NCBI GenBank assembly: GCA_013365325.1
Contig: JABVXV010000407.1
Coordinates: 1 to 49,905 of the forward strand
Source: Dipetalonema caudispina
Lineage: Eukaryota; Nematoda; Chromadorea; Rhabditida; Onchocercidae
Direction of reading: 5' to 3'
Length of the DNA: 49,905 nucleotides
Shown here in pieces: positions 1 through 12,461 of the stretch (within the stretch, counting starts at the first letter, position 1; each line of letters opens with the position of its first letter). The notes beneath the pieces are model-generated. The model saw only the letters and a program-made list of their open reading frames with translations. It was not told where the DNA came from and did no database searches. A program made the translations under genes and the position numbers.

Positions 1-194
<194 letters not shown>

Positions 195-2672
195 ATTGTT
201 GAAGTTAATGGATTGTTGTCATATGAAAAAAGTTAATGCAAGCATAAATGGAAGGAAAATTTTAAATTGAAAATCGATCAATGACGACCCCTATTGAAAT
301 GAACGTTGTTTGTTAACTTCATTTCCGCCTGCGACATTTGCTATGCTACTTCAACTTCTATTCTACTACTACTACTACTACTCTCATTACTACTAACAAC
401 AACAACTACTTCTAATGATATGAATGGATAGAAAAGCAAAATTAAAAATGATGACATGTAAATGAGATGAATGAAAGGGAGGGAGAAAGAAAGAAAGAAA
501 GAAAGGGAGAGAAAGAGAAAGGGAAAGAGAGAAGGAGAAAGACATTTTGATTCAGCTAAACTTATTATTATATATCAACAACTGCAACTAGGAGGAAAAA
601 GCATCAAAAATATTAACCATTTAGCTTCTTCTTCTTTTTCCTTTTTCTTTTTTTTTTTTATTTTTTTTTTTTTTTTTTCAACATTTTCATCATTCATATC
701 TTATCTTATAGGCGCAAGGAGTACATGCTTACATATCCGCCTAAGCAATCTATGCATTTTTCGTTTCGACATCTCTAAATGATGTTTCAGTTTACTTAAG
801 TTTTCTTCTTCTCTGTTGTTTTAAAATATCTCATCATTCTTGTCTTTTCTTTTCATCTTTTTCCTTTCTTTCCTCATTTTTTTTTTTCTTTCTATTTTCT
901 ATTTTCGTTTTTCGGCGGAAACTTTAATAGTTTTTGAAAGAAAATATAGAAGAAGTCAAAATATACATATACATTTTTTTTTTCCCGACAAATTTAAATT
1001 AAAATTATCCATTGAAATAAATAGAATATATATATATATATATATATATATAGTTTTAATATATTTAAATTAAATCTATTTGTTAGGAGACGTGAATTAG
1101 AGATGTAAGTGCTAACATTTATCACACGGTCTTTTGTATGTTCAGTTTATTTAATATCAAAAAGAAAAAAAAAAAAAAGGTGAGAAAAATATTATTCAAT
1201 TGGTTACTTGGGAAAATTTAATTTCTAAATTATTCATTAAAACTTTGCAAATTTTCATTGCCAAATACAAACGAAATTTTTAGCATATGCAGTAAATTTA
1301 ACTTTTCGTTGCATCTAAAACGAGAAAAAATTTTTGTAAACGAAAAAAAGTAAATGAAATCATAAAAATAAAACATAGAGACAAATTAATTAATTAAATA
1401 ATACAGACAAATTAGGATTTTTTATTTGGTTTAACTCAACCTAAAATTGACATTCAATTGAAATGCAGCGATAATAAACGATGGATACGAAAAGAGAATG
1501 AAATTTAAATGCATTGAAATTGAAGATAGGAAATAACTTTTTGTATTTAATATCATATCAGTTAATTGAAATTATGATTGATTGGAAATATTTCATTATT
1601 TCATTATTTCTTTATCATAGCTATATGCTACTCATCTTTTGGCAAATGATAAAAAATGGCACAGTAAAGTAAAATATTTTCATTAAACATTGCTATATTT
1701 CAAAATGTAATAATTAATTTAGTACTAATCAGATGAACTATTAAAGAATTTTCAATTAATTACAATTAAATATTCAACATGAAATGAAAAAAAAAGAAAA
1801 ACAAACAAACATGTAACATAACATTTTCAAGTTACGATAATCTTAAGAAGAAAGGAAAGTTTGTAAACCTGCGAAAATCGTCGTATTATCCACAACAACT
1901 GCTTTAGAAATGATAGACAAATGTTTTTGCGTCATTTCATACGTCAATTTGAGTTTGATAAATTATTCCGCTTGCTAATGTAAAATGATTCGTATGTAAG
2001 ATAATATGACTAAGCTTGCGAATATGCTGTAAATTTGCCAAAATAGCCAAAAAAAAAAATTGATATGATATTTAAGCATGAAGCATTTTTCATTTAAACA
2101 TATGGAAAATTAACATTGATATGATATCTTATCATAACAATACTTATTATTAAATTTACAAGTATTGCCTTATTATGGAAAATTTGAATAAAATGTAGAG
2201 TTATACAGTAAAATTAACATACTTATCATCACTACTACTACTACTATTAGCAAATTTGCTATGGTACAATGTTTCACCAAAACTTCAAATAGTATTGAAA
2301 TAAATAAAACAAGCGTAATGTTTCGCAATGAAATAATTATCATTATGTGAAAGATTGCAAAAAGTTAACGATTAATTAATTATCTAATTGATTGTAATTT
2401 ATTGTCATTAATTATTTAATCGATTAATTGACTACTTAATTAAATGTATAGTTTTGAAATTTAACGAAGTCAAAAAACTTAGTGTGTTTTCTGCTTTTTT
2501 TTTTTTCTATCATTCACAAATGAAACTATTAGATGTAGAAAATGTTTCCGGAAATTGTTACCAATCTATTTCAACTTTTCGTCTCATTTTTTTTTTTATT
2601 TTCTTTTTTCATTCTTGATATTATTTCAAATAATCGGTTCGTTTCACATAAACTAGATAGTAATTCTGATAA
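195..2672. other. AT-rich intergenic DNA, no supported gene
   Basis: Holds a short (CTA)n tract near 364-382, a GAAA/GGGA purine tract near 477-541, T-rich runs and (TA)n at about 1026-1052. Open frames here are low-complexity reads through these tracts. Confidence 0.6.
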
Positions 2673-2919
2673 GTAAAGCGTAAAATTCGGTGCAGAATAT
2701 TAATTGCATACGTAAAATTCAAGGTAGAATACCAATTATATGGCATAAATTTCAGTGCGGAATCAATATCAACTGTAAAGCATAAAATTTGGTGCAGAAT
2801 GGCAATTACAAAGTGTAAAATTTAATGTGGAATATATCGTCAATTGCAACGCATGCAGTCCGCTGCGGAATAAATGTCAATTGTAACGTATGCAATTCGT
2901 TGCGGAAAAATTATTAACT
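2673..2919. repeat. Degenerate minisatellite, about 7 copies of a 32-38 bp unit
   Basis: Successive units share the plan GTAAAGCGTAAAATTCGGTG / CAGAAT / 6-12 variable bases / CAATT. Starts of units are near 2673, 2706, 2738, 2775, 2808, 2846 and 2883. The first five have TAAAATT cores; the last two are changed to CATGCA/TATGCA and TGCGGAA. The array is non-coding as far as I can see and differs from the simple microsatellites around it. Confidence 0.8.
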
Positions 2920-5235
2920 GTAAATTTGTTAGTATTAGTATGATTTAAGCATTGTTGTGAGAATAATAGTTGAGCAAATTGTTCTAACATACCACAACAA
3001 TTTTTTTTTTTTTCTCCGTTATTCATCATGACAAATGATGGATTACATGGTTGTCATTCAATTTATTTAAAATGTTAATGCTTCATTTGATATTTTAAAA
3101 AAAAAAAAAAAAAAAAAAATGAAATTTATATATTTCATTAATTGTTTATTTTTATTTAAAATATTTCAAGCAATGAAAAAAGCGAAAAAGCCAAAGATAG
3201 AAAGGATATGCAAACATTACATTAAATAATTAAATTAATTATTGAAATATTTTAAAAATATTATAGCAAATATTCTGTTTCAAAAGCAAAAAAAAAAACA
3301 AAAAAAAAAAAGATGGAAAATTTAACTTTCATTGAATAATAAGTAAATAAAACAAAATTATTAATAATTTAAATGTTCACTATAGCTGTGTATTCATCAA
3401 AAGAACATTAAACATACCAATATATAATTAATTATGCTATACCATTGCTATTATAAGAAGAAAAAAAAAGAGAAACGAAATAGAAATATTTGAAAGGAAT
3501 GAATAATCGATTTTACATCAAAATGAGAAAGCTTTATGGGAATATTCAATGATGTCTTAAAAATGAAACGTTTATCATATCATTTTGTTACTTTATATTT
3601 GCAAAAAGAATGATGAAAATATTGAAGCGAAAAATGTTTGAGCAAATAATATGGGATGAAGCGGGAAAGCGGGGTATTGAGAAATGGTGAAGAGAGAAGG
3701 AAAGTTAGGAAAATTTGAAGAGAAGAAAAGTTAGGAAAATTTGAGGAATTTTTTTTTTTTCTTAAATATTTTTTGAAGAAAAAAAAAATTAATATGTAAA
3801 ATTTATTCAATATTTTCGTTTGTTTTTCTTTTTTTTTTTTTATTAATGTTAATGGAAAATTTGATAAATAATGGTCATTTCGGACAGAAGATGAAAAAAA
3901 AAAAAAGAAAGAAAAAAGTGTAGCCAAATTTTACTTAATACTATTATCGTTACTTTATTCCTTAATGATAATTAATATTGCTTATTTGTTTTAATTGCTT
4001 AAAATTTTGTTGTTAATAGCAGTTCCATTTTAAATATTTTTTTTTTAAAGTAATTACTTCAATACAAATGGTTACCATTAAAAAATTTTAAATTTCATAT
4101 AGCAAAAACGAATAATATATTTATGATAAATATAAGTAAATACTTTTAAAAATTTTTAAATCAAATATTGAAAGATAATCAATATGTCAATCAATATAAG
4201 TAATTGCCTTAAAAATATTTTAACTTTTTTTATCAAAAAATAAATAACATATTTATAATAATTGAAAATAATACGTTATTTTTTAGTAATTAATCGATAA
4301 TCCTCCTCTTATCATAAGAAATAATGAATGTAAGAAAAATTGTTTCAATCAATTATGACTGATTATCGGAAGTATCATTAATGATCATTATCATTTTGAA
4401 CAAATCTAAATATAGAAATTTGTGTATGTTATTTTATGATGGAATTCTCGTTGGATAGCAGGTTTTTTTTACCTGTGAAAAAGTTTTTGAAAGAAGAAAT
4501 TGGGAAAATGATGATTGAAGGAAAGAGTGGATGAATTAATGAATGAAATATTTGTATGAAATGGTTGGTTGATATATGAATGGATGAAATATTTGTAAAA
4601 GAGTATGCAAAATAAAAAGGAACTAGTTCGGATAAATGAGCATTTTATATCAAGTTGGGAAAAAAAAAAAAATAAAGTAAAAAGAAGTAGAAATTATAAA
4701 AGGAATTTGTTTTCTTTCTAAATCAAATCATTTCAATGTATTTGTTCAAATTTTTTTAAAAAAAAAAACAAAAAAAAAAAAATTCTCTAATTCATATCAT
4801 TCATTGATGATAGTATATTTCAAATAATGTTGAAAAATTTTCTACTTAAAAAATTAATGCTAATTTCATCTAATAATAGTAATTGTTAAGTTTAGATATT
4901 TTTTTCATCTTTCATTTGACAGTAAACGTTCACGTATTATACGTATATTACGTATATTGGATGTTATGTATTCTTTATGAATGCAACTGTATTAAATATT
5001 TATGTTTTATCATTCGTTATAAGTTTCCACCATTTTTTTTTTTTTTTTTTGTTCAAAAATTTGCATAATTTTGAAAAATAAAAAGTTAAGAAAGAAAAAT
5101 AATACTAAAGATTAGGCAATGATTAAATATTAAGATAAAAAATAAAAGAAAGAATTTGAGTGGAAATTCGATAGATAAAGAAATGAGTATATATATATGA
5201 TAATGATAATGATTATCAAGTTAAATATTCGTCGT
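2920..5235. other. AT-rich intergenic DNA, no supported gene
   Basis: Only poly-A/T runs (e.g. near 3098-3119) and scattered A/T-rich sequence. A minus-strand open frame at 3580-3927 is low complexity and carries no motif. Confidence 0.6.
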
Positions 5236-5266
5236 AACAATAATAGTAATAGTAATAGTAATAGTA

Positions 5267-5313
<47 letters not shown>

Positions 5314-5341
5314 TGTAATAATAATAATAATAATAATAAGC
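5236..5341. repeat. (AGT/AAT)n microsatellite
   Basis: A run of AATAGT units passes into a long (AAT)n stretch with one TTG interruption. Open frames of poly-Asn and poly-Leu across it are artefacts. Confidence 0.9.
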
Positions 5342-6348
5342 GAAAAATTAAGTTATTTATTGACAAAAAAATCGAATTGATAATTGTTTGATCATCATAC
5401 TTTGAGATGATATGTGACGTATTGCATTTGAAAAGGGATCAATTTTGTGAAAAATGAAATCATTAAAATAGTATTTTAAGTTAATTTTTTCAATTTCTTT
5501 TTTCATTGTTTTTGTATTCATCTTTTTAATGAATGTCAGTTGCATGCAATTAATTTAGTTTTAGCTCTTTTTTTTTTTTCGTTCTTTTTTTCTTTTTTAT
5601 ATGCAAACGAATGAATCAATTTTGAAAAAAAAATAATAAAAAAGAATATTTAATAAAAAAATATCAAAAAAAAAAAAAAAAAAAAAGAAAGGAAGAAAAG
5701 AAAGAAAGGAAGAAATTTGTAAATAATAATTTAAATTAAAAAATATTAGAATTCAATTTTTTTTTAAGTAAAATTAAAACTGATGAAATTATTCGTTTCC
5801 ATTTAATTTACATTGTGATAAAAATTGAATGAAATAATCAAATATATTGTGTTACATTGCTTTTTTTTTCTTTTTTTTTTTTTTTTTTTTCATTTTTTTT
5901 TCCATACCTGTACAGATATATAAGAAATGATTGATGAATGATATCGCGGAAAAGGATAGATAAAGCGGGGGAGCGGGGGAGAGGAAAAAAAAAAAAAAAA
6001 AAAGGAAAAATAATGTGAAGGATCGAAAAGGAAAGAAAGGAAGAGCATAATAAAAGGCTAAAAATGTGAAAATGATCGGTCGAGAATTGGCGAAATGGGT
6101 TCAATCATAGACACACATCGATCAATTTTTTTTTTTTTTTTTTCTTGCAAATTTTTAATTTTCATTTATGTTTTTGGTATTTTTGGACATTAACATCAAA
6201 TAGAACAAATGTAACATTTTCATTTCATTTAAATGGATGGAACGACCGAAGGAAAAAAAAAAAAAAAAAAAAAAAAAAAGCAAACAGCCACATGCACAAA
6301 CATACTTTAATGGTGCAAGGATCACATGCGCACATTTTTAGCTATACC

Positions 6349-6432
6349 AATCACACGTGCACATATGCACACATGCACACATGCACAAATGCACATATGC
6401 ACATATGCACAAATGCACAAATGCATACATAC
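6349..6432. repeat. Array of 8-bp ACATGCAC-like units
   Basis: About nine copies of CACATGCA/CACAAATG/CACATATG-type 8-mers, ending in ATACATACATA. It encodes a His/Met/Thr/Cys-rich read-through of no significance. Confidence 0.85.
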
Positions 6433-7075
6433 ATATGAAAGGCATATGTTTTGTTCAATATTTTTAATAATTAAATATATTTGGAAATTATGATTTATTA
6501 GAGGAATTTATTCAGTTTTACATTAATTTTTCTGTATTGATTTCATTGATCAGAAAATTTGAAATTATTTTTAATTTTTTGTTATGAAATAATATTTTAA
6601 AAATGAAAATTTATTCATTTTATATGATGAAAATTTTGATTAAATAACTAAATTGATAAATTTTTGTTGAATAAAATAAGAATTTTTGAAATAAAAGTTT
6701 CAATTTTCTAATGTGAAAAAAAAAAGTTTGATTTAATTTGATAATTTCAAAGTGAAATGAATAATAATTTATATGAATGAAAAATGTATATAAAAAATTG
6801 AATTATTACTATCAAGGATATTAAAATATTTAATGTTTTCATTACACCATTACTATTAGTAATTATTGATTTTGAGTGCAATTTATCAAAATAATTAGTA
6901 TTAAAATTTATTAAATAAACACATATAATATAAAATATGAAATTAAGTATACGATTCATTCAGAAAATCAATATGAAAGAAAAGTATATTTATGCATATT
7001 TTACACTAACTTTAACACATTCAACATTAGTTAGGCTTTAAATTAAGGTATGAATGGCTGAAAATATTATGTCTC

Positions 7076-7088
7076 GTCGCTAGGCAAC
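7076..7088. promoter_or_regulatory. RFX / DAF-19 X-box-like site
   Basis: GTCGCTAGGCAAC matches two inverted RFX half-sites (GTYRCY and RGYAAC) with a one-base spacer. It lies in a repeat-free patch about 1.6 kb beyond the 3' end of the minus-strand membrane-protein gene. No ciliary gene is visible downstream in the window, so function is unproven. Confidence 0.3.
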
Positions 7089-7523
7089 ATTTACATTTTA
7101 GCTCTATGTGATTTACTATAAGCTGAGAAATGGGAGGAAAAAAAAAAAAATCAAATGAATTTTGATTGATTAGTTATGAAAAATCGATATCATTTAGAAA
7201 GTAACTGTCATTCGTTTGATTTTATACAGTAAAATTATTGCTAAAAATATGCTTTGATTTAATTTTATAGTGTAAATTATCAGTGTAATGATATGATATG
7301 ATATGATATGATATGTTACATATAATAAGTAGTGAAAGAAGAGAAATGTATGAGATATTTATGAATAAATGATATAAGTTAATTAATCTTATCAATTATT
7401 AATTAACAAAAATTTTTCCAGTATTTTTTACCTATCATTTTAATTTTGGAAAAAGAAATGAATCCTTCATTTTCCAATATTTTTCTATATCATTTAGTGT
7501 CTTATGCTTAAATTTTTTAATCG

Positions 7524-7592
7524 TACATACACATACATACATACACATACATACATACACATACATACATACACATACATACATACACATAC
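7524..7592. repeat. (CATACATACACA)n microsatellite
   Basis: About five copies of a 12-bp unit made of ACAT repeats with a periodic ACAC. Confidence 0.9.
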
Positions 7593-7899
7593 AAAAATAT
7601 GAAAAAAGGATGGAAAAAAGAAAAAAAAAAAAAAAGTAAAGAAGATGAATGCATGGAAAGGCATTGTGCCAAAATGCATTGGCAACAATGACAAACTGCA
7701 AGTAAAACGGCCCAAGACTATGAGGCTCTTTTCAGGCTCATGAAACCTTCTCTCCTCCTCTTGTCTAACAACACATTCAATAGATGACGTGAAGTAAAGA
7801 GAATAATTTTAAAATATTACGGAAATGAGAAATAGAGAGAGAGAAAATATTTTCAGCTTGCAATTATCGCATGAATAGTAGTATTAGTAGCATTTTTAT
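7593..7899. other. Non-repetitive island of higher GC between microsatellites
   Basis: Between 7640 and 7800 the sequence is markedly less AT-rich. On the minus strand one frame is open from about 7822 through 7659 and on into T-rich sequence, with a varied segment containing ECVVRQEEERRFHEPEKS. A TTTTACTTGCAG acceptor-like string lies at about 7707-7696 on that strand. No complete gene could be built from it. Confidence 0.3.
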
Positions 7900-8093
7900 C
7901 ATTATTATTACTATTTCTATTATTTTCATTATCACTTATTATTATTATTCTTAATCTTCTTCTTCTTCTTCTTCTTCTTATCATCATTATTATTATTATT
8001 ATTATTACTATTGTTTATTATTATTATTGTTTGTTATTATTACGATTATTACTATTATTACTATTATGATTATTATTATTATCATTATTATTA

Positions 8094-8164
<71 letters not shown>

Positions 8165-8196
8165 GTTTATTATTGTTATTAACATTATCACTATTG
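7900..8196. repeat. Compound (TTA)n/(TTC)n microsatellite
   Basis: Imperfect ATT/CTT/ATC trinucleotides with a core of perfect (TTA)n at about 8096-8163. Poly-Tyr open frames here are artefacts. Confidence 0.9.
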
Positions 8197-8474
8197 TCAC
8201 CAATCATCATTGTTAGCATCACATTTCTTACTATTAATTATTTTTATCTTTGGTAGTAGAAGTAATCAAACTGAGAAATCGCATCCTTTTTCAAGCATCA
8301 AAAGAAGTGTTAATCAACGAAATATAAATAATTACTGCACATCAATGCATATAAATACGAATAATATATTATGCATAATATTTATTATTATAATTTAAGC
8401 AAAAATCGAAAGAATTTTGACAAAAGCATAAAATCATTGATTCTAAATAATATATTTAACATAAATAGTTTATG

Positions 8475-8508
<34 letters not shown>

Positions 8509-8720
8509 AGGAAAGAAATGAAAAACGAAATCATAGCAAACATTCCTTTTTTTTTTTTTTTTTTTTTTTTTTTTCATTAATATTATTCTACACTATTTTA
8601 AATCTTCTTTTTCTTCCTGAAAATGAAAAAAAGAAAATTAAATTGCTATTAATTTTATATTATTAATACAATTACTACCAATTCAATTCTTTCAGAAAAT
8701 AAAAAGAAAATTAAAAAATC
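8197..8720. other. Intergenic DNA downstream of the minus-strand gene
   Basis: Holds the poly-A/poly-T foldback and a TTTATT at 8381-8386, which reads AATAAA on the minus strand and could be the polyadenylation signal of the gene ending at 8721. Confidence 0.4.
8475..8574. repeat. Poly-A / poly-T foldback
   Basis: A run of about 32 A is followed, after 40 bp, by a run of about 28 T, so the segment can fold into a long A-T stem. Confidence 0.8.
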
Positions 8721-11633
8721 TCACTGGGCACTTTTTGTACTTGCAGTTTGCCCGTGTAATAACTTTTTCTCATCGGCTTCATCAATGAAATTTAATTCAT
8801 TACTTTCTTCCATTTTCATGCCAAGTTTTTCACGAAGTAATTCATGAATTCGACAAAAATCAGGCTCATCATGTACATCTTCTTCATCACAAAAACGAGC
8901 ATGCTGTGGCCAACCACGTGAATAAGTTTTAATTTCACGCGCACAACGTCGTGATTCCTCATTTTCTACATTACTCATATCTCTCCTGTAATACGAAAAA
9001 AATGAAAATAATTTTGTTCATTTTTAATTCAAAAAAAAAAAAAAATTTATTTATATTGAAAATGTTATAAAATTGTAGGAAAAAAAAAATTGATATTATT
9101 GCAAGTAACTAATGAAAAAAGCACTTTTCTTCGTGATTAAATTATGAATTTTAAAATTCAAAATAGAATTTCTTAACTTTTTCCAATGGAATGCTTTAAT
9201 TTAAAAGTTCTCTTTCTTTTCCGTTTTGTTCCTTTTTTAATTCAGCTGTTATCACATTAAATTAATTTAATAACTTGTCATAGGTTACTAATAGTTGTTT
9301 AAAAATTGTCATAGAATGTGACGTTTTTTTCTTTTCTCTTTTCCTTTTTTCTTTTTTTTTTTTTTTTTTTTTTTTTTGAAATTACCATCGTATGAAAAAT
9401 ATTGCAAATGAAGCAATGTTTTCAAATAATTTAGAATTTGGGAAAAATTTATTTAATGGAAATAATAAATTTGAAATAAATGAATGAAATCAAACCAGCC
9501 AAAGAAGCTTTTGACAGCACATTTAGGACATTGTACCAAAAAATCTTTTGGACGAAGTATTTTGCCCTGATATTCTGTGATATTTATTGATGGTGCCTAA
9601 ATTCTTTTAATAGCATTGTTAATTGATATGTTAAATTGGTAGCAAATGTTAGATAAACATAATTATATGCAAAAATATATGTGTTAATAATTATTATTTA
9701 ATTTATATTTTATTCTTCCTTTCTATAAATTCCTCTCTAAATAATTTCCTAACTACCATTGCTACCGTAAATATTATGCAAAATTAAAACTTTATTATAT
9801 TCATCTATTTCATTTTGTGTTAAATTAATTATTTTCATATTTTATATAAATTATTTTAAATATTGTCAGTTTTTAAAATGCATGTTAATATTAATAATTT
9901 TAAACTAATAAACTTTAAATACTATTACAATCTTAACTAAATTAATATATTATTGCATTTTGCATATGAAAATTTTACAGTAACTGTTAAGTATGTTTAA
10001 AGATATGATAAAGTAATTAATTGGTTAATTGTCATAAATTAGTTCAGAAATTACAAAGTATTTAAGTGTAATGCTAATATTAAGCACTATTTTAATCCTT
10101 GAAGAGATACAAGGGAAAAAAAAAAAAAAAAACTGACCACAATTGGAGTAGATTGTGTAATATAGTTTTTAAGTCTTATATTATTAATGCCTGCACATTG
10201 AGGGAAATTTCGTAGTCTTGTATAATTAAATTTCATTGAATTATTACTTGATAAACATGGCAGCTGAAATTTTTCATATTTATTTATTAATAAGAATTAA
10301 TGGAATATTTTAGTAGAATCATGAAAATAATATTATATTTGTTAACTTTATTTTTGATTAATTTCAAGAAGTTTTTTTTTTTCCTATGTTTAGTTGTTTA
10401 CTTGTTGTTGCTTATTAATTGAACAAATTTTACCTAATTAAATTTTACCTTTTCTATTTCTCGTTTAAAAACTAAATACATTCCTGTAAATAAACATACC
10501 ACATCTACACGATCAACACATCGAAAATTCGTTGAAGAACTTTCATAAAATCGTGAAATAAAAGCATACGAATCATCATCTTCACCGCAACTAATCTAAA
10601 ATTATAAAATTATTTCCAAATTTCTCAATCGAAATTAGCAAATAGCATGACAATTTCATTTCTTATTCATTAAATTAATGTAAATTTAAATTCTTTTTAC
10701 TATTCCAATATATTTATTGTTTCCATTTTACAATATATGGATCGATTTCATCAATTAACAACGTAAAAATGTTAAAACTACAAAACGAAAATTTAAAAGT
10801 GCCTTAACTATGAAATATATTAAAATTAAACGAAAAATTTGAATAAAAAAAAAAGAAAGACAATATATAGTATTTTGGTATGATATGATGGAAATATTTT
10901 TACGTAACAGACGTAAATTTCAACGTTACTTCATAGAACAAAAAAAAAAAAAGTAATATTATAATAAATATGATAGCAATAATGAAGTACGAACAGTTGA
11001 AAATTCTCGTGGTTCATTATAGGTACATTCAATAAATGGTACAACATGTTTTTGCTCATCTAAAATTTGATTTTCACGCGAAAGACGGCCAAATTCTGCC
11101 TAAACAAAGTAAATTAAAATTATCACTTAATTATTACAATAATGTTGAAATAGAATTAGCAATAATTGCTACAAATATCTTTTTAATATTTGTTAATTAA
11201 TCATCCATTTGATTTAATTTTCTATCAATCAATCAATTTAATATTTTGCCGAATAATATAAATGCAATGAGGAATGAATGAAACATTTTTTACTTTTTAT
11301 TAGTATAAATTATTGCTAATTTTTACATAATTGATAAATTTACTCAGAGTTTACTGAACGAAAAATACGTTTGAAAAAAAAAAAAACAACGATTAATTGA
11401 TGAATTTAAACGTAAATTTCCCAAAAAAAAAGAAAACTATCAAGTCGAAATTTAAAAATTACATTTAAGTTTAAACGAATTTGAATAAAAAGGTTGTAAT
11501 TAACGAATCAGTTTAAATTGCTTACAATTTTCATGCTAACTGATCTATAAAATAATACTATCAAAATTGTCATGAACAATGCAAAGACGCATTCAAATCC
11601 GAAACAGTAAAAGCACGGATTTACGCGGAACAT
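8721..11633 (-). CDS. Unrecognised single-pass membrane protein, 5 exons, about 224 aa
   Basis: Exons on the minus strand, in transcript order: 11633-11526, 11099-10995, 10595-10500, 9596-9496, 8985-8721. All phases match and all junctions are GT-AG; one donor, GTTCGT after exon 2, is weak. The stop is at 8721-8723. Residues 13-29 (FECVFALFMTILIVLF region) form one hydrophobic segment near the N-terminus with basic residues after it, which suggests a signal-anchor. The rest is soluble: cysteines in FIEC, ISCG, FRC and a QCPKC pair, an N-glycosylation sequon NIT near residue 108 that would suit a lumenal or extracellular side, then a charged tail with RFC, DFC and many acidic and basic residues. 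I chose the ATG at 11631-11633 because a strong TTTTCAG acceptor (11675-11670) sits 36 nt upstream, as in a trans-spliced mRNA. A further upstream exon joining in frame at 11669 is also possible. I do not recognise the family; it may be nematode-specific. The splice chain is strong evidence for a real gene, but its function is unknown. Confidence 0.75.
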
Positions 11634-11663
11634 AAACCGTAATGTAAGATGTGTTCGAGATCG

Positions 11664-11692
11664 TCCGGTCTGAAAATCAAAAAAAAAAAAAA
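11664..11692 (-). promoter_or_regulatory. Splice acceptor, possible spliced-leader trans-splice site, of the minus-strand membrane-protein gene
   Basis: On the minus strand a pyrimidine tract of about 12 T runs into GATTTTCAG, ending at 11670, so the exon begins at 11669. The first in-frame ATG is 36 nt later. No upstream exon is obvious, so spliced-leader addition here is the simplest reading. An ordinary cis-spliced 5' exon cannot be excluded, since the frame stays open from 11669. Confidence 0.5.
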
Positions 11693-12243
11693 GAAAGGAT
11701 AATATCGGAATCAATATGAAAGTAGTGTTGAAAAGAAATTTGTTGATTGAATCCTATGATGTATTAAAAAGTGAACGTTTGGTTACAACGAACAGAAATT
11801 ATTCCCTCTATTCGATGCTTTCATTTTTTTTTTTCTTTTGTCCTTTAATTATTTGCATAATTTTGATAAAATGATTACTAATTATCAGAACTTAATTCCT
11901 GTACTTGATATCACGCTGAAGTGATAATGTTAAGTAATATGATGAGTTTTCTATCATTTATCTGGAATTATGCACTGTTTCTACTTTTTTTTTCTTTTTT
12001 TTTTTTTTGAAATGAATAAAATATTCGATAAAATGTAAGTAAAGCTTTTAATTAAGAAAATAATAAAGACACATAACATTGTTAAGTGGGGAAAATAACT
12101 GTTGTGACAATAAATTTAAATTTGCAATGGAATTATGATAAATATTAATGTTATGTTTCAAAATCATGAAATTTAATCGGATAAGGATAATATCGTTTGT
12201 TAATTCTAATAAAATCACGAACATATTTGGTATATTAGCAGTA

Positions 12244-12289
<46 letters not shown>

Positions 12290-12330
12290 TAATAATAATA
12301 ATAATAATAATAGTAACAATAATAATAATA

Positions 12331-12381
<51 letters not shown>

Positions 12382-12385
12382 GATG

Positions 12386-12461
<76 letters not shown>

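Larger units (their letters stand above)
5342..7523. other. AT-rich intergenic DNA with homopolymers
   Basis: Contains poly-A/T runs, a GATAT tract at about 7289-7315, the ACATGCAC array listed separately and an RFX-like site at 7076-7088 inside a repeat-free patch. No gene supported. Confidence 0.55.

Noticed and set aside
3580..3927. 115-codon minus-strand open frame
   Set aside because: Phe/Lys/Ser low complexity from poly-A/T sequence; no motif and no exon structure.
8011..8398. Poly-Tyr open frame and its overlap
   Set aside because: Read-through of (TTA)n with no splice sites or motif.
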